A stretch of DNA of 16,056 nt from Candidatus Binatota bacterium. GTDB lineage: Bacteria; Desulfobacterota; Binatia; Bin18. Shown piece by piece: positions 13,779 to 16,056 of this stretch. Position numbers and translations under genes: made by a program. The notes under the pieces were generated by a model. It was not told the origin of the DNA. It saw nothing but the letters and a program-made list of their open reading frames with translations, and searched no databases. The DNA lies in assembly GCA_011523315.1 (NCBI GenBank), contig WTHE01000393.1:6975-23030 (forward strand), written 5' to 3'. Position 1 is the first letter of the stretch; each line of letters opens with the position of its first letter.

Positions 13779-14351
13779 TCAGGCGGGTAGCAAGATATCA
13801 GCGACGGCGATGAGCTGTCCGCCAGGAAGAGCGAGGCTCTCACCGGCTTTGATATGGACCTCGTTCCGAAAACGCTGGTCTGTGGGATCAGGATCACTCA
13901 GGACTTCAATACGGCGATCAACGAGATTGATGATCCAATACTCCCGTATTCTACTGCTGGCATAGGCGCTGACCTTCTGAGTGCGGTCGTAGAATAAGCT
14001 GGAGTCTGCCACCTCAATCACCAAGAGCACCTGAGCAGCGTGCGGATGCTCGTGGACATAGCCATCGGGATCGAACTGACACACCGTGATGTCCGGCTCT
14101 GGTTCGCTCCAGTCATCGAGGATAATAGGGAATTGTACACGGACAGAAAAACGCTCGCCGAGGAGGCGGATCACAGTAGCGGCGAGACGACTGGTAATAC
14201 CGGCATGGGGAGGGTTATGTGGAGACAGCGTCACGATCTCACCAGCCAACAGCTCAACCCGCTCGTTGCGATACAAGCCTGCTTCTCCCATGCGGTAGTA
14301 TTCATCTCGGGTGAAGCGGTGAACGGCGGGAGCGGGTGTTGCGGCGACCAT
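13779..14351 (-). CDS. Uma2-family (DUF820) PD-(D/E)XK endonuclease-like protein
   Basis: The 190 residues show the Uma2/DUF820 layout: FTRDEYYRMGEAGL (about 13-26), ELLAGEIV with Glu33, a His/Pro segment (SPHNPPHAGITSRLA), then the nuclease core EPEPDI (Asp87), VIEVADSS (Glu113) and Lys126 in YDRTQKVSAY. These give the D...E-x-V...K set of restriction-like nucleases. IREYWIINLVDRRIEV is the characteristic following strand pair. The family is very abundant in cyanobacteria and in large-genome uncultivated bacteria, often in many copies; its cellular role is unsettled. The start at ATG 14351 lacks a good Shine-Dalgarno sequence. The stop lies 3 bp before xthA, hinting at a two-gene unit; the 65-bp gap to nuoG upstream shows no clear terminator. 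Confidence 0.9.
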   Translation of the reverse strand: MVAATPAPAVHRFTRDEYYRMGEAGLYRNERVELLAGEIVTLSPHNPPHAGITSRLAATVIRLLGERFSVRVQFPIILDDWSEPEPDITVCQFDPDGYVHEHPHAAQVLLVIEVADSSLFYDRTQKVSAYASSRIREYWIINLVDRRIEVLSDPDPTDQRFRNEVHIKAGESLALPGGQLIAVADILLPA

Positions 14352-14416
14352 GGAGAAATCTTCGATGGGAACGAGGGGTGGATCTTCAGCGGCACGGGAA
14401 AAGCGCGGGGAGCCAC

Positions 14417-16033
14417 CTAGGACGGTGTTGCGGCCGCCTCGTGATCGGACTGGAGGGCCGGTAGCAGGGTTCCGCGAGGACCGATCCGGCCATAGGTGAG
14501 TCCGGCCAGGGCGGGCACGGCCGCGCTCAGCTCGGCGAACACCTCACTGATTGATACGCTATCCGGACCGCCGAGTTTCGTGCTGAGCAGCGCCAGGGCC
14601 TCCCAGCCCGTCTTGACCTCGCCCGGCGGGGGAAAAGCCTGACGCAGGCGCTGGATCCGACCGGCGTAGTTGATGCAGCTGCCGTCGGTCTCGGGAGCCG
14701 TGGCGATCGGCAAGACCAAGTCCGCATACTCGGTCGTGTCGGTGTAGTCGGTGTCCAGCAGAATCACTGTGGCCTCGCCCAGCGCGGCGTCTACCGCGGT
14801 CTGGCCCAGGGCGGCGACGAGGTCAACGCCAAACACAAATAAGACCTTGATCTGCCCCTGGCCAACGGCGCTCAGGAGGTGCTCGGCCTCGCCGCCCCCG
14901 TTCAGCAGGCCCAGCGTTTTAAGGCCGCGCGTGTTGGGGTTCTTGTCGGCCCGGATCAGCAGGTCGTCGTGAGGCGCGTTGTCGGGCGACCAGGATAGGC
15001 CGGCGGCCTGTCGGCTGCCCAGCTGTTGGTTGAGAATACGCGACAACAGATAGGCTTCTTCGTTGCTGGCCTTGGCCCCGATGATGGCCGCCACGGCGTC
15101 CTGACCGTGCTCGGCCTGAGCGTGTCGAACCGTCTCAACCAGTCGCTGGATAGCCTCATCCCAGGAGGCCTGACGGAAGGCCGTCTCGGCCCGGACCAGG
15201 GGGTGCAGGATACGGCTCTCGTGTTGCAATGCCCGGTACGACAGCCGACCCTCGTCGCACATCCAGAACTCGTTGACCTCCATATTCTGACGTGGCCGAA
15301 AACGGTACATCTGACCGCGCCGGTGGTAGATGTCGATATTGCAGCCGGTCTCGCACCGGGTGCAGATCGATTCGGTCTTCTCCAGGTACCAGACGCGCGC
15401 CTTGAAGCGAAAATCCTTGGCCGTCAGGGCGCCGACCGGACACACGTCAACGACATTCATGGAGTACGGATTGTCCAGCGTTTTGCCCGGAAACAGGTCG
15501 ATATTGCAGTGGTCGCCCCGGTCAAAAATTCCCAGCTCGCCGGTCTCGGTGACTTCATCCAGAAAACGGGTGCAGCGGGCGCACAGAATGCAGCGCTCCT
15601 GGTCGAGCATGACCTGGGGACCGATCTCGACCGCCTTGTCTTTCTCGACCTTGGCCTCAATCGGCATCTGGCTCTTATACGCCCCGTAGTCCATGTAGTA
15701 GTCTTGCAGCTTGCACTCGCCAGCCTGGTCACAGATGGGGCAGTCAACCGGGTGGTTGATCAGGATGAACTCCAACACTGCGGACTGGGCGGCCTTGACC
15801 TTGGGGCTGGTGGTATGGATGACCATGCCGTCATTCACCCGCGTGTTGCAGGCGATTTGCAGCTTGGGCATCTTCTCGATTTCGACCAGGCACATCCGGC
15901 AGTTGCCCGAGATGCTGAGGCCCGGGTGGTAGCAGTAGTGCGGCACCTCTATCCCCAGGCGCTCGGCCGCCTGGATGATATTGAGCCCGTCCTCGACCGT
16001 AATCTCCCGCCCGTCGATCTCAATCTTTGGCAT
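14417..16033 (-). CDS. nuoG: NADH-quinone oxidoreductase subunit G (compact form)
   Basis: NuoG is the large Fe-S subunit of the peripheral arm of respiratory complex I, relaying electrons from NADH toward quinone. Ligand sets visible in order are a 2Fe-2S (N1b type) at Cys34, Cys45, Cys48 and Cys62; the His-coordinated N5 cluster at His94, Cys98, Cys101 and Cys107; N4 at Cys148, Cys151, Cys154 and Cys198; and an N7-type 4Fe-4S at Cys224, Cys227, Cys231 and Cys259. The rest is a molybdopterin-oxidoreductase-like domain (about 275-500). At 538 residues it is shorter than E. coli NuoG (about 910) because that domain is reduced; the C-terminus is a normal TAG stop, not a window edge. ATG 16033 has GAGG 6 nt upstream. 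A TGA at 16043-16041 just before it may end an upstream gene such as nuoF, outside the window. Confidence 0.95.
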   Translation of the reverse strand: MPKIEIDGREITVEDGLNIIQAAERLGIEVPHYCYHPGLSISGNCRMCLVEIEKMPKLQIACNTRVNDGMVIHTTSPKVKAAQSAVLEFILINHPVDCPICDQAGECKLQDYYMDYGAYKSQMPIEAKVEKDKAVEIGPQVMLDQERCILCARCTRFLDEVTETGELGIFDRGDHCNIDLFPGKTLDNPYSMNVVDVCPVGALTAKDFRFKARVWYLEKTESICTRCETGCNIDIYHRRGQMYRFRPRQNMEVNEFWMCDEGRLSYRALQHESRILHPLVRAETAFRQASWDEAIQRLVETVRHAQAEHGQDAVAAIIGAKASNEEAYLLSRILNQQLGSRQAAGLSWSPDNAPHDDLLIRADKNPNTRGLKTLGLLNGGGEAEHLLSAVGQGQIKVLFVFGVDLVAALGQTAVDAALGEATVILLDTDYTDTTEYADLVLPIATAPETDGSCINYAGRIQRLRQAFPPPGEVKTGWEALALLSTKLGGPDSVSISEVFAELSAAVPALAGLTYGRIGPRGTLLPALQSDHEAAATPS

Positions 16034-16056
16034 ACGAACCTCACGCAGCCTGGGGC

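Overview
The window is about 16 kb of GC-rich bacterial DNA (estimated by eye, low 60s percent GC). It is densely coding, with short intergenic gaps, mostly ordinary Shine-Dalgarno sites, and no rRNA, tRNA, CRISPR array or insertion sequence that I could recognise. The gene mix is a two-subunit NADPH-type glutamate synthase, an ilvB acetolactate synthase, a NuoG that keeps all the Fe-S ligands including the extra N7-type set, an LLM-family (F420/FMN-type) oxidoreductase, a GrdB-like selenoprotein, a Uma2 nuclease and a DUF433/DUF5615 pair. This fits an uncultivated Gram-negative lineage of the Tectomicrobia / former Deltaproteobacteria / NC10 kind, but the phylum assignment is only a weak inference.

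Layout. 42-872 (+) encodes an eight-helix membrane protein of unknown function. It faces 876-1124 (-), a small cold-shock-like OB-fold protein that follows ilvB (1128-2834, -) by 3 bp. A 161-bp AT-rich divergent promoter region separates ilvB from a rightward cluster of lrp (2996-3526), gltB (3529-8151), gltD (8197-9681), glutaredoxin (9753-10007) and a small unknown protein (10036-10344). A strong hairpin at 10352-10382 ends this cluster. The leftward set after it holds DUF5615 toxin-like and DUF433 antitoxin-like genes (10400-11054), preceded on the same strand by a 298-residue selenoprotein (11084-11980). That gene is interrupted by an in-frame UGA at 11497-11495. Divergent from it is the LLM oxidoreductase (12111-12959, +). 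Then come, on the minus strand, xthA exonuclease III (12981-13775), a Uma2-family nuclease (13779-14351) and a compact nuoG (14417-16033).

How the genes work together. lrp, gltBD and ilvB form an amino-acid metabolism island. GltBD makes glutamate, the amino donor for branched-chain amino acids. IlvB makes their acetohydroxy-acid precursors. The Lrp/AsnC regulator lies between the two transcription units and probably reads amino-acid status. The right-hand half is a looser set of redox, DNA-repair and defence-like genes.

The most notable item is the selenoprotein. A standard genetic code splits it into two fragments. Read through, the UGA gives a U-x-x-C motif (Sec162-Pro-Val-Cys165). A perfect 8-bp stem with a GUG loop starts 10 nt after the UGA, the position expected of a bacterial SECIS element.
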